Assembly: GCA_934500835.1 (NCBI GenBank)
Contig: CAKSTR010000005.1
Span: forward strand, 62,001-126,000
From: an uncultured Paracoccaceae bacterium
GTDB lineage: Bacteria > Pseudomonadota > Alphaproteobacteria > Rhodobacterales > Rhodobacteraceae
Reading direction: 5' to 3'
DNA: 64,000 nucleotides
The position numbers were made by a program, and so were the translations under genes. The first letter of the stretch is position 1. Each line of letters begins with the position of its first letter. Below the pieces are notes generated by a model. It saw only the letters and a program-made list of their open reading frames with translations, was not told where the DNA came from and did not search any database. This document shows, in pieces, positions 52,876 through 62,672 of this stretch.

Positions 52876-54237
52876 ATGAACACGCAGGCACTTTACAGCG
52901 GGCTGGTCCGGGCCGTTGACACCAAGGGCACGGTCGAGGGCTATATGCCCGGCTTCGGCAATGATTTCGAGACCGAGGCTTTGCCCGGCGCGCTGCCGCA
53001 GGGCATGAACAGCCCGCAGAAATGCAACTACGGGCTTTATGGCGAACAGCTCTCGGGCACCGCCTTCACCGCGCCAAGCCACCAGAACGAACGGACCTGG
53101 TGCTACCGCATCCGGCCCTCGGTCAAGCACACCCACCGGTTCCGGAAGATCGCCCTGCCGCTGTGGAAATCGGCGCCCTGCATTGATCAGGACATCATAT
53201 CCCTGGGCCAGTATCGGTGGGACCCGCTGCCGCATTCGGGTGAGGCGCTGACCTGGCTGACGGGCATGCGAACCATGGTGACGGCGGGGGATGTGAACAC
53301 CCAGACCGGCATGGCCAGCCATATCTACCTTGTCACCCGGTCGATGACGGATGAGTATTTCTTCAGCGCCGATGGCGAGATGCTGGTGGTGCCGCAAGAG
53401 GGCCGGCTGCGGTTCTGCACCGAACTGGGGATCATCGATGTGGAGCCGCAGGAGATCTGCATCCTGCCGCGCGGCCTTGTCTACCGGGTCGAGGTGCTGG
53501 AAGGCCCCTGCCGCGGTTTCGTCTGCGAAAACTATGGCCAGAAGTTCCAGCTGCCGGGCCGCGGCCCGATCGGCGCCAATTGCATGGCGAACCGGCGCGA
53601 CTTCAAGACCCCGGTGGCGGCGTTCGAGGACCGCGAGGCGCCGTCTACGGTGACGGTGAAATGGTGCGGCCAGTTCCATGAGACGAAGATCGGCCATTCG
53701 CCTCTGGACGTGGTGGCCTGGCACGGCAACTATTGTCCGGTGAAATACGATCTGAAGACCTATTGCCCGGTCGGCGCGATCCTGTTCGATCACCCGGACC
53801 CCAGCATCTTCACGGTGCTGACCGCGCCAAGCGGGATCGAGGGCACCGCGAACATCGACTTCGTGCTGTTCCGCGAACGCTGGATGGTGGCCGAGAACAC
53901 CTTCCGGCCGCCGTGGTACCACAAGAACGTCATGTCCGAGCTGATGGGCAATATCTACGGCGTCTATGATGCCAAGCCCAAGGGCTTTGTCCCCGGCGGC
54001 ATGTCGCTGCACAATTGCATGTTGCCGCACGGGCCGGACAAGAATGCCTTTGAAGGCGCGTCGAATGCCGAACTGGGGCCGGAAAAGCTGGACAACACCA
54101 TGTCCTTCATGTTCGAAACCCGCTTCCCGCAGCATCTGACGCCCTTTGCGGCGCAGGCCGGGCATCTGCAGGAAGATTACATCGACTGCTGGGGCACGCT
54201 GGAGAAGAAGTTCGACGGCACGCCGGGCGTCAAGTGA
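52876..54237 (+). CDS. hmgA: Homogentisate 1,2-dioxygenase
   Basis: A 453-residue iron-dependent ring-cleaving dioxygenase that opens homogentisate to maleylacetoacetate in tyrosine and phenylalanine degradation. Iron-ligand region: [18 protein letters not shown] near residue 379 and [18 protein letters not shown] near 347, with [16 protein letters not shown] near 25 as the family N-terminus. The ATG at 52876 gives the usual length; an upstream ATG at 52858 is possible but adds nothing conserved. Expressed from the promoter at 52799. The repeat copy D lies between its stop and fahA. Confidence 0.96.
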   Translation: MNTQALYSGLVRAVDTKGTVEGYMPGFGNDFETEALPGALPQGMNSPQKCNYGLYGEQLSGTAFTAPSHQNERTWCYRIRPSVKHTHRFRKIALPLWKSAPCIDQDIISLGQYRWDPLPHSGEALTWLTGMRTMVTAGDVNTQTGMASHIYLVTRSMTDEYFFSADGEMLVVPQEGRLRFCTELGIIDVEPQEICILPRGLVYRVEVLEGPCRGFVCENYGQKFQLPGRGPIGANCMANRRDFKTPVAAFEDREAPSTVTVKWCGQFHETKIGHSPLDVVAWHGNYCPVKYDLKTYCPVGAILFDHPDPSIFTVLTAPSGIEGTANIDFVLFRERWMVAENTFRPPWYHKNVMSELMGNIYGVYDAKPKGFVPGGMSLHNCMLPHGPDKNAFEGASNAELGPEKLDNTMSFMFETRFPQHLTPFAAQAGHLQEDYIDCWGTLEKKFDGTPGVK

Positions 54238-54244
54238 CCGACCG

Positions 54245-54295
54245 CCGGGGGGCCAGCCCCCCGGACCCCCCGGGGTATTTGGAGACAGAAAATGA
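54245..54295 (+). repeat. Hairpin plus GGATATTT-like element, copy D (diverged)
   Basis: Hairpin CCGGGGGGC / GCCCCCCGG (54245-54264), then ACCCC and a diverged core GGGTATTT-GGAGACAG-AAAATGAG. It sits inside the hmgA-fahA operon, so it cannot be a full terminator; its ATGAG lies just upstream of the fahA start. Confidence 0.65.
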
Positions 54296-54302
54296 GCAAG
54301 GC

Positions 54303-55562
54303 ATGTCGCTGATCCGGTCCTGGGTTGAGAGCGCGAACCGTGCGGAGGCGGAGTTTCCGCTGAACAACCTGCCCTGCGGGGTGTTCTCGGTGGACGGCGA
54401 GGAACCGCGCTGCGGCGTCGCCATCGGCGATTTCGTCCTGGACGTGGCGGGGCTGGAGGAGGCCGGGCTGCTGGTTCTGGACGGCGGGCCATTGCTGGAC
54501 GTGCCGTTCTGGAACGAGGTGATGGAGGCCGGGCCGGCGGTCTGGGCCGCCTTGCGGTCGCGGTTGCAGGCCCTGCTGGCAGAGGGCGCTGCGGAGCGGG
54601 AAGCGATCGAGGCCCATCTGGTTCCGCTGGCCGACGCGGCGCTGCATATGCCCTTCCTTGTGGCCGAATACACCGATTTCTACGCCGGGCGGCACCATGC
54701 CACCAATGTCGGCACCATGTTCCGGGGGGCCGAGAATGCCTTGCCGCCCAACTGGTTGCATATCCCGATCGGCTACAATGGCCGGGCGTCATCGGTTGTC
54801 GTCTCGGGCACGCCGGTGCGCCGGCCCTGGGGGCAGGTGAAGGGGCCGGACCATGCGGTGCCGGCGTTTCAACCCTCGCGCCGGTTCGACATCGAGCTGG
54901 AGATGGGGGCCGTGGTGGGCCACGCGTCGGAGGGCATGGTCTCGGTCGCCGAGGCGGATCGGATGATCTTCGGCTATGTCCTGCTGAACGACTGGTCGGC
55001 GCGCGACATTCAGGCTTGGGAGTATCAGCCGCTGGGGCCGTTCCAGGCCAAGGCAACGGCGACGACGATCAGCCCCTGGATCGTGATGCGCGCGGCGCTG
55101 GAGCCGTTCCGGGTGTCCACGCCGCCGCGTGAGGTGCCGTTGTTGCCGCATCTGCAGGAGCCGGGGCCGATGCTGTATGACATCGCGCTGGAGGTGGGGC
55201 TGGCGCCGGAGGGCGGGGCCGAGACGGTGATCGCGCGGACCAACTACCGCGAGATGTATTATTCGGCCGCACAGCAGTTGGCGCATCATACCACCAGCGG
55301 CTGTCCGATGAATGTGGGCGATCTTCTGGGATCGGGCACCATTTCGGGGCCGGACAAGGGATCGCGCGGGTCGCTTCTGGAACTGTCCTGGGGCGGCAAG
55401 GAGCCGTTGTCGATCGCAGGCGGCAGCCGCACATTCATCGAGGATGGCGATACGCTGGTGCTGCGGGGCCACGCCCAGGGGGACGGCTACCGGATCGGCT
55501 TTGGCGATTGTGCGGGGCAGGTGATCGCGGCACATGGCGATCCGGTCGGGGCAGGCAGATGA
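54303..55562 (+). CDS. fahA: Fumarylacetoacetase
   Basis: A 419-residue fumarylacetoacetate hydrolase, last step of homogentisate degradation giving fumarate and acetoacetate. YTDFYAGRHHATNVGTMFRG near residue 120 is the catalytic/calcium region, PSRRFDIELEMGAVVG near 195 and LLNDWSARDIQAWEYQPLGPF near 228 are family-typical, DLLGSGTISGP near 340. ATG at 54303 selected to begin after the repeat; an in-frame GTG at 54234 would run through the repeat. Terminates at a 22-bp palindrome. Confidence 0.95.
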   Translation: MSLIRSWVESANRAEAEFPLNNLPCGVFSVDGEEPRCGVAIGDFVLDVAGLEEAGLLVLDGGPLLDVPFWNEVMEAGPAVWAALRSRLQALLAEGAAEREAIEAHLVPLADAALHMPFLVAEYTDFYAGRHHATNVGTMFRGAENALPPNWLHIPIGYNGRASSVVVSGTPVRRPWGQVKGPDHAVPAFQPSRRFDIELEMGAVVGHASEGMVSVAEADRMIFGYVLLNDWSARDIQAWEYQPLGPFQAKATATTISPWIVMRAALEPFRVSTPPREVPLLPHLQEPGPMLYDIALEVGLAPEGGAETVIARTNYREMYYSAAQQLAHHTTSGCPMNVGDLLGSGTISGPDKGSRGSLLELSWGGKEPLSIAGGSRTFIEDGDTLVLRGHAQGDGYRIGFGDCAGQVIAAHGDPVGAGR

Positions 55563-55584
55563 CAGGATCCTTCGAAGGATCCTG
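55563..55584. terminator. 22-bp perfect palindrome after fahA
   Basis: Eleven-bp arms without a loop, core GGATCCTTCGAAGGATCC, starting one base after the fahA stop and before the convergent DUF2585 gene. It shares GATCCTTCG with the palindrome at 35113. As RNA it folds with a short loop and can stop both transcripts. Confidence 0.5.
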
Positions 55585-55615
55585 CAAATGTCCTAGGAGA
55601 AGTTTGCGCCGGGGG

Positions 55616-56173
55616 CTAGCGGCCCGCCTGCCACGCAGCCACGGAGTCCGGCGGATAGATCAGCATCAGCACGTTCAGCGCAAGGCCGTCGCGGATCAGC
55701 CAGATCGTTGCTGCCTCGAACAGCACGGCCAGGGCGACGGTCATCCAGACCGGCAGGCGCGAGGCCAGGAAGAAGCCGATCCCCATCGCCACGATGTCGG
55801 CCACCGTGTTCAGCACGGAATCGCCGTAGTAATCCAGCGAGATGGTGACGGTGCGGTAGCGGTCGATCACGGCGTCCGAGTTCTCGAGGATTTCCCACGC
55901 CGACTCGAGCAGTGTCGCGATGGCAAGGCGCCAGCCAAGCGAGAGCTTGCGGGCAACGAACCACAGGAGGCCGAAGAAAAGGAAGCCGTGGATGATGTGG
56001 CTGGGGGTATACCAGTCGCTGATGTGCTGACTGTTTTCCGAAGACACCACCTGCCCGTGCCACAGTTTGACATAGCCGCATTTGCAGATCGGCTCGCGCC
56101 CGATCCACAGGAGCCAGGCCGCTGCCAGGGCGATGAACAGGGCGGTGACCAGATAGGGAATGCGCTTGGACAT
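55616..56173 (-). CDS. DUF2585 family membrane protein
   Basis: A 185-residue protein with about four or five hydrophobic segments, of the DUF2585/UPF0314 family found in alphaproteobacteria. [25 protein letters not shown] near residue 27 and the [13 protein letters not shown] segment near 62 are the conserved part; CKCG may bind metal. Function unknown. The ATG at 56173 starts the first hydrophobic stretch. Confidence 0.86.
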   Translation of the reverse strand: MSKRIPYLVTALFIALAAAWLLWIGREPICKCGYVKLWHGQVVSSENSQHISDWYTPSHIIHGFLFFGLLWFVARKLSLGWRLAIATLLESAWEILENSDAVIDRYRTVTISLDYYGDSVLNTVADIVAMGIGFFLASRLPVWMTVALAVLFEAATIWLIRDGLALNVLMLIYPPDSVAAWQAGR

Positions 56174-56220
56174 GCGCGGCAGGGAATCACGGGCCTGATG
56201 GCCTGACAAGAGGGAATGAA

Positions 56221-57171
56221 ATGGCTAAGGAATTCGCGTCCCAAGGCGACATGGCTGAAAAGAAGACCAGTTTCACCGAAGTCGGCCCCGGCCTTTGGGC
56301 CTTCACCGCCGAGGGCGATCCGAACACCGGGGTGATCATCGGCGATGATGCGGTGATGGTGGTCGAGGCCCAGGCGACGCCGCGGCTGGCCCGCAAGGTG
56401 ATCGACTGCATCCGCGGCGTGACCGACAAGCCGATCACCCATCTGGTGCTGACGCATTATCATGCGGTGCGGGTGCTGGGGGCTTCGGCCTATGGCGCGC
56501 GCGAGGTGATCATGTCCGATGCTGCGCGCGGCATGGTGGTGGAGCGCGGGCAGGAGGATTGGGAATCCGAATTCGGCCGCTTCCCCCGCCTGTTCCAGGG
56601 GCACGAGGAAATTCCCGGCCTGACCTGGCCGACCACGACATTTTCGGATGCGATGACGGTGTTCCTGGGCAAGCGGCGGGTCGACATCATGCATCTTGGG
56701 CGCGCCCATACCGCCGGCGATGCCGTCGTCTGGGTGCCGGATGCGGAGGTGATGTTCACGGGCGACATCGTTGAATATCACTCGGCCTGCTATTGCGGCG
56801 ACGGGCATTTTGCCGATTGGGGCGGCACGCTTGAAAATATCGCAGCCTTTGATCCGGTGGCGATTGCGCCGGGCCGCGGGGATGCGCTGGTGGGCCGCGA
56901 GATGGTGGCCAAGGCCATCGAGGCGACGGCGGATTTCGTCGAGTCCACCTATCGTCCGGTGGCGAAGGTGGCGGCACGCGGCGGCAGCCTGAAAGAGGCC
57001 TGGGATGCCTGCCGGGCGGCCTGCGATCCGAAGTTCAAGGATTTCGCGATCTACGAGCATTGCCTGCCCTTCAACGTCGCGCGCGCCTTTGACGAGGCGC
57101 GGGGGATTGACACGCCGCGCATCTGGACCGCCGAGCGGGACCGCCAGATGTGGGAGGCCCTGCAGGGCTGA
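56221..57171 (+). CDS. MBL-fold metallo-hydrolase with altered metal motif
   Basis: A 316-residue metallo-beta-lactamase-fold protein. The canonical HxHxDH motif appears as [11 protein letters not shown] near residue 80, lacking the aspartate and last histidine, while the later [12 protein letters not shown] and FTGDIVEY blocks keep the usual third histidine and bridging aspartate. So one zinc site may be lost. It precedes a flavin hydroxylase and DUF2783 gene downstream of the homogentisate genes; a role in the pathway, for example on a thioester or lactone, is inference. ATG at 56221 with GAGGGA upstream. Confidence 0.85.
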   Translation: MAKEFASQGDMAEKKTSFTEVGPGLWAFTAEGDPNTGVIIGDDAVMVVEAQATPRLARKVIDCIRGVTDKPITHLVLTHYHAVRVLGASAYGAREVIMSDAARGMVVERGQEDWESEFGRFPRLFQGHEEIPGLTWPTTTFSDAMTVFLGKRRVDIMHLGRAHTAGDAVVWVPDAEVMFTGDIVEYHSACYCGDGHFADWGGTLENIAAFDPVAIAPGRGDALVGREMVAKAIEATADFVESTYRPVAKVAARGGSLKEAWDACRAACDPKFKDFAIYEHCLPFNVARAFDEARGIDTPRIWTAERDRQMWEALQG

Positions 57172-57185
57172 CAGAGGGGGGAGGA

Positions 57186-57232
57186 GCGGGGGCCAGCCCC
57201 CGCACCCCTGGGATATTTGGACCAGAATGAAG
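57186..57232 (+). repeat. Hairpin plus GGATATTT element, copy E
   Basis: Hairpin GCGGGGGC / GCCCCCGC (57186-57203), then ACCCCT and core GGATATTT-GGACCAGAATGAAG (57211-57232). It lies within the gap between the MBL-fold and flavin hydroxylase genes, just upstream of the GGGAGGGG ribosome site, so the element is inside a likely transcript. Confidence 0.8.
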
Positions 57233-57254
57233 GCAGCAGTTCCGGGGAGGGGAT

Positions 57255-58802
57255 ATGCCTTACGACTACAAGCCTTACGACTATGTGCCGCCGCCGGGGC
57301 TGACGGGACCGGAGCCGCGGCATCGGGTGGCCATTGTCGGGGCGGGGCCGATCGGTTTGGCCATGGCCGTGGAACTGGCCAACCATGGCGTTGAGGCGGT
57401 GGTGCTGGACGACAACAACGTCGTCTCGATCGGCAGCCGGGCGATCTGCTGGTCCAAACGCTCGCTGGAGATTCTGGACCGGCTGGGCGTGGGGGCGCCT
57501 TGTGTCGAAAAGGGCGTGATCTGGAAGGTCGGGCGCACCTTCCACCGCGAGGCCGAAGTGTTCAACTTCGATCTCTTGCCCGAGGACGGCCACAAGATGC
57601 CGGCTTTCGTGAACCTGCAGCAATATTGGGTCGAGGAATATCTGGTGGACCGGGCGCAGGGGCTGGGGATCGACCTGCGCTGGAAGAACCGGGTCGCGGA
57701 TGTGGTCCAGCATGAGGATCACGCGGTGCTGTCGGTCGAGACACCGGATGGGTCCTATGAGCTGGAAGCGGATTGGGTGATTGCCTGTGACGGATCGCGC
57801 AGCCCGGTGCGGGGGATGCTGGGGCTGGATTTCGAGGGCGAGCTGTTCGAGGAGCGTTTCCTGATCGCCGACATCGAGATGGAGGCGGATTTCCCCTCGG
57901 AACGCCTGTTCTGGTTCGAGCCGACATTCCACAACGGACAGTCGGCGCTGCTGCACAAGCAGCCGGACAATATCTACCGGATCGACCTGCAGCTGGGGTG
58001 GGACACCGACCCGGAGGTGGAAAAGAGACCCGAACGGATCGTTCCGCGCATTCAGCGGGTGGTGGGAGACCGCGATTTCACGCTGGACTGGACGTCGATC
58101 TACACCTTCCAGTGCCGGCGGCTGAAACGTTTCGTGCATGACCGGGTGATCTTCGCCGGGGATTCCGCTCATCTGGTATCGCCTTTCGGGGCGCGCGGCG
58201 GCAATTCCGGCTTGCAGGATGTGGATGCGCTGGGCTGGCGTCTGGCTGCGGTGGTGAAGGGGGCGGCGCCGGCGACCTCGCTTGCGGCCTATGACCGCGA
58301 GCGGACCTTCGGCGCGGATGAGAACCTGATGAACTCGTCCCGGTCGACCCGGTTCATGTCGCCGGCGCCGGGGGTGGAGCGGCTGTTCCGCGATGCGGTG
58401 CTGCATCTGGCCGGGCGGGCGGATTTTGCCCGGCCGATGGTGAACTCGGGGCGGCTGTCGAAGCCCTGCGTCTATCCGCTGAATGCGCCGGACGATGACA
58501 GCCTGCCGGCGGGCGCGCGGCCGGGATCGGTGGCGCCGGATGCGCCGCAGGGCGAGGGCTGGCTGATCGACCAGCTGGGCGGGCGCTTTGTGCTGGTGGC
58601 CTTTGGCGAGGCGCCGGATGTCCCCGGTCTGCCGGTGCTGCGGCCGCAGCCGAATGCCGCGGTGATCCGGCGTTGGCTGGGCAGCGAGGTGACGGCGCTT
58701 TACCTTGTGCGGCCCGATCAGGTGATTGCCGCGCGCTGGGTGCAGGCCAGCCATGACGAGGTTGCCGGGGCGCTTGCCGCCGCCGTGGAGGGCCGCACAT
58801 GA
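57255..58802 (+). CDS. FAD-dependent aromatic hydroxylase (group A flavoprotein monooxygenase)
   Basis: A 515-residue flavin monooxygenase. FAD site VAIVGAGPIGLAMAVELANHG near residue 25, the DG motif VIACDGSRSPVR near 175 and the GD motif VIFAGDSAHLVSPFGARGGNSGLQD near 300 are all present; the C-terminal thioredoxin-like region (about 400-515) matches 3-(3-hydroxyphenyl)propionate hydroxylase-like enzymes. A homogentisate-forming hydroxylase, for example of a hydroxyphenylacetate, is the natural guess from context. Overlaps DUF2783 by four bases. Confidence 0.9.
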   Translation: MPYDYKPYDYVPPPGLTGPEPRHRVAIVGAGPIGLAMAVELANHGVEAVVLDDNNVVSIGSRAICWSKRSLEILDRLGVGAPCVEKGVIWKVGRTFHREAEVFNFDLLPEDGHKMPAFVNLQQYWVEEYLVDRAQGLGIDLRWKNRVADVVQHEDHAVLSVETPDGSYELEADWVIACDGSRSPVRGMLGLDFEGELFEERFLIADIEMEADFPSERLFWFEPTFHNGQSALLHKQPDNIYRIDLQLGWDTDPEVEKRPERIVPRIQRVVGDRDFTLDWTSIYTFQCRRLKRFVHDRVIFAGDSAHLVSPFGARGGNSGLQDVDALGWRLAAVVKGAAPATSLAAYDRERTFGADENLMNSSRSTRFMSPAPGVERLFRDAVLHLAGRADFARPMVNSGRLSKPCVYPLNAPDDDSLPAGARPGSVAPDAPQGEGWLIDQLGGRFVLVAFGEAPDVPGLPVLRPQPNAAVIRRWLGSEVTALYLVRPDQVIAARWVQASHDEVAGALAAAVEGRT

Positions 58803-59002
58803 GCCTGTTGATCACCACCCCGAACATGGCCGATGCGGACGGCTTTTACTCCAGCCTGCTGGCCGCGCACCGGGGCCTGAGCGAGGCTGAAAGCCATGCG
58901 CTGAACGCGCGGCTGCTTCTGGTGCTGGCCAACCATGTCGGGGACCGCAAGGTGCTGGAACTGGCGCTTGCGCTGGCGCGGGACGGGGCTCAGGCTGGTT
59001 GA
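58799..59002 (+). CDS. DUF2783 small protein
   Basis: A 67-residue soluble helical protein with YSSLLAAHRGLSEAESHALNARLLLVLANHVGD; I place it in DUF2783, typically paired with an FAD hydroxylase as here. The ATG overlaps the hydroxylase stop (ATGA). Possibly a small partner or activator; unproven. The 3' end overlaps the convergent phosphatase gene by 13 bases. Confidence 0.85.
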   Translation: MSLLITTPNMADADGFYSSLLAAHRGLSEAESHALNARLLLVLANHVGDRKVLELALALARDGAQAG

Positions 59003-59721
59003 AGCCGGACCCGGCCCTGCGGGGTCAGGAGAAAGACTTCGCGCCCCTCGACCGCGATGGCCGAGAGCGGGCCGCCATAGGCGGCCGATGAGTCGATATT
59101 GACCCGGTTGCCGTAATGGGTGGGCATGTCGATGGCGGTGTGGCCGTGGACGATCAGCGGGCCATGGCTGCCGGTGAAGGTCAGGAAGGCATCGCGGATC
59201 CAGATCAGGTCGGTTTCGGTCTGATCCTGCAGGGCCACGCCGGGGCGGATGCCGGCATGGACATAGACCACATCGCCGATGCGGTGCTGGCTGGGGCGGG
59301 AGGCGAGGAAATCCCGGTGCGCCTGCGGGACGGCGGCGACGGCCTCGGCATGGACGGGCGCGACGGGGCGGTCTCCGGGCGCGCGGATGCCGTAGGACTG
59401 CAGCGTTTCGCTGCCGCCGATGCGGGGGTGAAGGTAGCTGAGGTCAGCGCGCAGCCCGGGTTCGGGGTCCGACGGGTCGTTCAGGAAACGCCAGAACATG
59501 CGGTCGTGGTTGCCCTTGAGCACAGTCCAGTCCTGCCCTTCGGCGATGCCCTGCATCAGCCAGTCGATCACGCCGCGGCTGTCGGCGCCGCGGTCGACGA
59601 GGTCTCCGACATGCACAACGGGGGCCGCGCCGTTCGTGGCCATGTCGCTGGCGATCAGGTCGTGCACGCCTTTCAGAAGGTCGAGGTGGCCGTGGATGTC
59701 ACCGATGGCATAGGCGCGCAT
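58990..59721 (-). CDS. Metallophosphoesterase (serine/threonine phosphatase-like)
   Basis: A 243-residue calcineurin-type metallophosphoesterase. The metal motifs GDIHGH near residue 7, GDLVDRGADS near 39, GNHDRMFW near 70, and the later YVHAGIRPGV and VHGHTAID histidines are intact. It could be a protein phosphatase or a diadenosine tetraphosphatase-like enzyme; the substrate is unknown. Stand-alone gene. Confidence 0.9.
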   Translation of the reverse strand: MRAYAIGDIHGHLDLLKGVHDLIASDMATNGAAPVVHVGDLVDRGADSRGVIDWLMQGIAEGQDWTVLKGNHDRMFWRFLNDPSDPEPGLRADLSYLHPRIGGSETLQSYGIRAPGDRPVAPVHAEAVAAVPQAHRDFLASRPSQHRIGDVVYVHAGIRPGVALQDQTETDLIWIRDAFLTFTGSHGPLIVHGHTAIDMPTHYGNRVNIDSSAAYGGPLSAIAVEGREVFLLTPQGRVRLQPA

Positions 59722-59747
59722 GGAAAGTCTTTCGCTGGCGGCAGGCG

Positions 59748-59842
59748 CCGGGGGACTTCACGTCCCCCGGCCAGATTGGTTTCTTGAACCAATGGCGGTG
59801 CCAATTGGCTACGCCCTGTGGGATATTTGTGCCATGATGAAG
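59748..59842 (+). repeat. Hairpins plus GGATATTT element, copy F
   Basis: Hairpin CCGGGGGAC / GTCCCCCGG with loop TTCAC (59748-59770), a second ATTGGTT / AACCAAT hairpin (59775-59793), then the core GGATATTT-GT-GCCATGATGAAG (59821-59842). This copy is longer because of the inserted second hairpin. It lies between the metallophosphoesterase start and the end of serA. Confidence 0.78.
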
Positions 59843-59855
59843 AGGCAAGGGCCCT

Positions 59856-61451
59856 TCACGCTCCAATGAAATGCAGCGGCTTGACCTGCTGGAACAGGCC
59901 GGTGGCCTCCAGCGTGTTCACCACTTTCGGGTCGATCTGCTGGTCGAGGTAGAGAAGTGCGATGGCATCCTGCCCGACCCCGGCGCGGCCAAGGGTGAAG
60001 TTGGCGATGTTGACGCCGTTCTTGCCCATGGTCATGCCCAGAAGGCCGATGATGCCCGGCACGTCCTCGTTGGTGGTATAGAGCATATGCTCGCCCACTT
60101 CGGCGTCGATGTTGATGCCCTTGATCTGGATGAAGCGCGGCTTGCCGTCCGAGAAGCAGGTGCCCGCGACCGAACGTTCGCGTTTGTCGGTGACCATGGT
60201 GACCTTGACATAGGCGTCGAAGGCGCCGGTCTTGTCCTGACGGGTGGTCGAGATCTGGATGCCCTTGTCCTTGGCCACCACGGGGGCGGAGACAAGGTTC
60301 ACATCCGGGTTGGCGGCTTTCAGCACGCCCGCGATCACCGACTGGTTCAGCGCGGCCACGTTCATCTCGGCCACGCGGCCGTCGTAGAGGATGTTGATGG
60401 CCTTGATCGGCTCATCCGTCATCTGGCCGATGAAGGCGCCGAGATGCGAGGCGAGTTTCACCCAAGGCCCCATCACCGCAGCCTCTTCGGCGCTGACATT
60501 TGGCATGTTCAGCGCGTTCTGCACCGCGCCGGTCAGGAGGTAGTCCGACATCTGTTCGGCCACCTGCAGCGCGACGTTTTCCTGCGCCTCGGTGGTGGAG
60601 GCGCCAAGGTGGGGGGTGCAGACCACGTTGGGATGGTTGAAGAGGACATTCTCGGTGGCGGGTTCGACCTCGAACACGTCCAGCGCGGCCCCGGCGACCT
60701 GACCGGAGTCGAGCGCGTCCTTCAGCGCCGCCTCGTCGATCAGCCCGCCCCGGGCGCAGTTGATGATGCGGACGCCTTTCTTCGTCCTGGCGAGGTTCTC
60801 GCGCGACAGGATGTTGCGGGTCTTGTCGGTCAGGGGGACATGCAGGGTGATGAAATCTGCGCGGGCCAGCAGGTCTTCCAGTTCGACCTTGGTGACGCCC
60901 ATGGCCTTGGCGCGCTCTTCCGACAGGAAGGGGTCGTAGGCGATCACCTTCATATGCAGCCCGACCGCGCGGTCACAGACGATGCCGCCGACATTGCCGG
61001 CACCGATCACGCCAAGGGTCTTGTTGAACAGCTCCACCCCCATGAAGCGAGATTTCTCCCACTTGCCGGCCTGGGTCGAGGCATTGGCCTCGGGCAGTTG
61101 GCGGGCAATCGCGAACATCAGGGCGATGGCATGCTCGGCCGTGGTGACCGAGTTGCCGAAGGGCGTGTTCATCACGATCACGCCCTTTTTCGACGCCGCC
61201 GGAATGTCCACGTTGTCGACGCCGATCCCCGCGCGGCCGACCACTTTCAGATTGGTGGCGTTTTCCAACAGCTTCTCGGTGACTTTGGTCGCCGAACGGA
61301 TCGCCAGACCGTCATAATTGCCGATGATTTCGGCCAGCTTTTCCTTGTCCTTGCCAAGCTTCGGCAGGTAATCCACCTCGACCCCGCGGTCGCGGAAGAT
61401 CTGGACGGCGGTTTCGGAGAGTTCGTCGGAGACGAGAACCTTGGGGGCCAT
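59856..61451 (-). CDS. serA: D-3-phosphoglycerate dehydrogenase
   Basis: A 531-residue SerA, first enzyme of serine synthesis. Substrate-binding N-lobe (MAPKVLVSDELSETAVQIF), NAD-domain with LGVIGAGNVGGIVCDRA near 145, catalytic segment INCARGGLIDEAALKD near 230 and CTPHLGASTTEAQENVA near 278. The long form includes an intervening domain (about 315-450) and a C-terminal ACT domain (about 460-531, TNEDVPGIIGLLGMTMGKNGVNIANF) for serine feedback. TAGGAGCC ribosome site. 64 bases after serC behind a GC hairpin. Confidence 0.97.
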   Translation of the reverse strand: MAPKVLVSDELSETAVQIFRDRGVEVDYLPKLGKDKEKLAEIIGNYDGLAIRSATKVTEKLLENATNLKVVGRAGIGVDNVDIPAASKKGVIVMNTPFGNSVTTAEHAIALMFAIARQLPEANASTQAGKWEKSRFMGVELFNKTLGVIGAGNVGGIVCDRAVGLHMKVIAYDPFLSEERAKAMGVTKVELEDLLARADFITLHVPLTDKTRNILSRENLARTKKGVRIINCARGGLIDEAALKDALDSGQVAGAALDVFEVEPATENVLFNHPNVVCTPHLGASTTEAQENVALQVAEQMSDYLLTGAVQNALNMPNVSAEEAAVMGPWVKLASHLGAFIGQMTDEPIKAINILYDGRVAEMNVAALNQSVIAGVLKAANPDVNLVSAPVVAKDKGIQISTTRQDKTGAFDAYVKVTMVTDKRERSVAGTCFSDGKPRFIQIKGINIDAEVGEHMLYTTNEDVPGIIGLLGMTMGKNGVNIANFTLGRAGVGQDAIALLYLDQQIDPKVVNTLEATGLFQQVKPLHFIGA

Positions 61452-61487
61452 GACAGGCTCCTATATTAGGGAATTTCGGGGGGCGCA

Positions 61488-61506
61488 GCGGGGCCGGTGG
61501 CCCCGC
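61488..61506 (-). terminator. GC hairpin between serC and serA
   Basis: Perfect arms GCGGGGCC / GGCCCCGC around a 3-base loop, with no U-tract. In a serC-serA transcript it would be a partial terminator or processing stem. Confidence 0.4.
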
Positions 61507-61514
61507 CGGAAGGG

Positions 61515-62672
61515 TCAGGCGGCCTTGGCCAGCGCCTCGATCTCGGCGTGGAACGCCCATTCGATCCAGGGCAGCAGGGCGGCGACATCGGCGGTCTCGA
61601 CCGTCGATCCGCACCAGATCCGCAGGCCCGGAGGGGCATCGCGATAGGCGCCAATGTCGAAACCGGCGCCGGCCTTCTCGATCCGTTTCGCCACGGCCTT
61701 GGCGAAGGCCTCGCCATCGGTGATGCGCGGATCGGTGAATTTCAGGCAAACGCTGGTGGTCGAGGCGATCTCGGCGGTTTCGGCCAGATTGGCGATCCAG
61801 GGCCGGCTGGCGCAGAAATCCCAGACGGTCTTTGCATTGGCCTCGGCGCGGGCGATCAGGCCATTGAGGCCCCCGACCGACTTCGCCCATTTCAACGCGA
61901 CGAGGTAATCCTCATTGGCCAGCATCGAAGGCGTGTTGATGGTCTCACCCGCGAAGATGCCTTCGGAAATCTTGCCCTTCGAGGTCAGGCGGAAGATCTT
62001 CGGCAGCGGCCAGGCGGGGGTGTAGCTTTCCAGCCGTTCCACCGCGCGGGGCGAAAGGATCAGCATGCCATGCGCGCCTTCGCCGCCCAGAACCTTCTGC
62101 CAGGAGAAGGTGACGACATCCAGCTTGTCGAACGGCAGATCCATGGCGAAAGCGGCCGAGGTGGCGTCGCAGATCGTCAGGCCGGCGCGGTTCGCGGGGA
62201 TCGCGTTGCCATTGGGCAGGCGGCAGCCAGAGGTGGTGCCGTTCCAGGTAAAGACCACGTCCTTGTCGAAATCGACGGTGGCGAAATCAACGATCTGGCC
62301 GTAAGGCGCCTTGCGGACGGTGGCATCCAGTTTCAGCTGCTTGACCACATCGGTGACCCAGCCTTCGCCGAAGCTCTCCCAGGCCAGCATTTCGACCGGG
62401 CGGGCGCCCAGCAGGTTCCACATCGCCATCTCAACGGCGCCGGTGTCCGAGGCAGGGACGATACCGATCCGGTAATCGGCAGGCACGCCCAGAATTTCAC
62501 GGGTGAGGTCGATCGCCTCTTTCAGCCTGGCCTTGCCAACAGCAGCCCGGTGGCTGCGGCCCAAAGGCGCGTCAGCCAACATATCCAGCGAAAAATTGGG
62601 GATCTTTGCGCAGGGGCCCGAGGAAAAACGCGGGTTTGCCGGCAGCGCGGCCGGGGTCTTCAGGTCGGTCAT
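61515..62672 (-). CDS. serC: Phosphoserine aminotransferase
   Basis: A 385-residue PLP-dependent enzyme, second step of serine synthesis and also used in pyridoxine synthesis. This alphaproteobacterial form starts [27 protein letters not shown]; the PLP lysine is in [17 protein letters not shown] near 195 and the aspartate in [12 protein letters not shown] near 170. Its start codon follows directly after the three-hairpin leader. Followed by serA on the same strand. Confidence 0.96.
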   Translation of the reverse strand: MTDLKTPAALPANPRFSSGPCAKIPNFSLDMLADAPLGRSHRAAVGKARLKEAIDLTREILGVPADYRIGIVPASDTGAVEMAMWNLLGARPVEMLAWESFGEGWVTDVVKQLKLDATVRKAPYGQIVDFATVDFDKDVVFTWNGTTSGCRLPNGNAIPANRAGLTICDATSAAFAMDLPFDKLDVVTFSWQKVLGGEGAHGMLILSPRAVERLESYTPAWPLPKIFRLTSKGKISEGIFAGETINTPSMLANEDYLVALKWAKSVGGLNGLIARAEANAKTVWDFCASRPWIANLAETAEIASTTSVCLKFTDPRITDGEAFAKAVAKRIEKAGAGFDIGAYRDAPPGLRIWCGSTVETADVAALLPWIEWAFHAEIEALAKAA

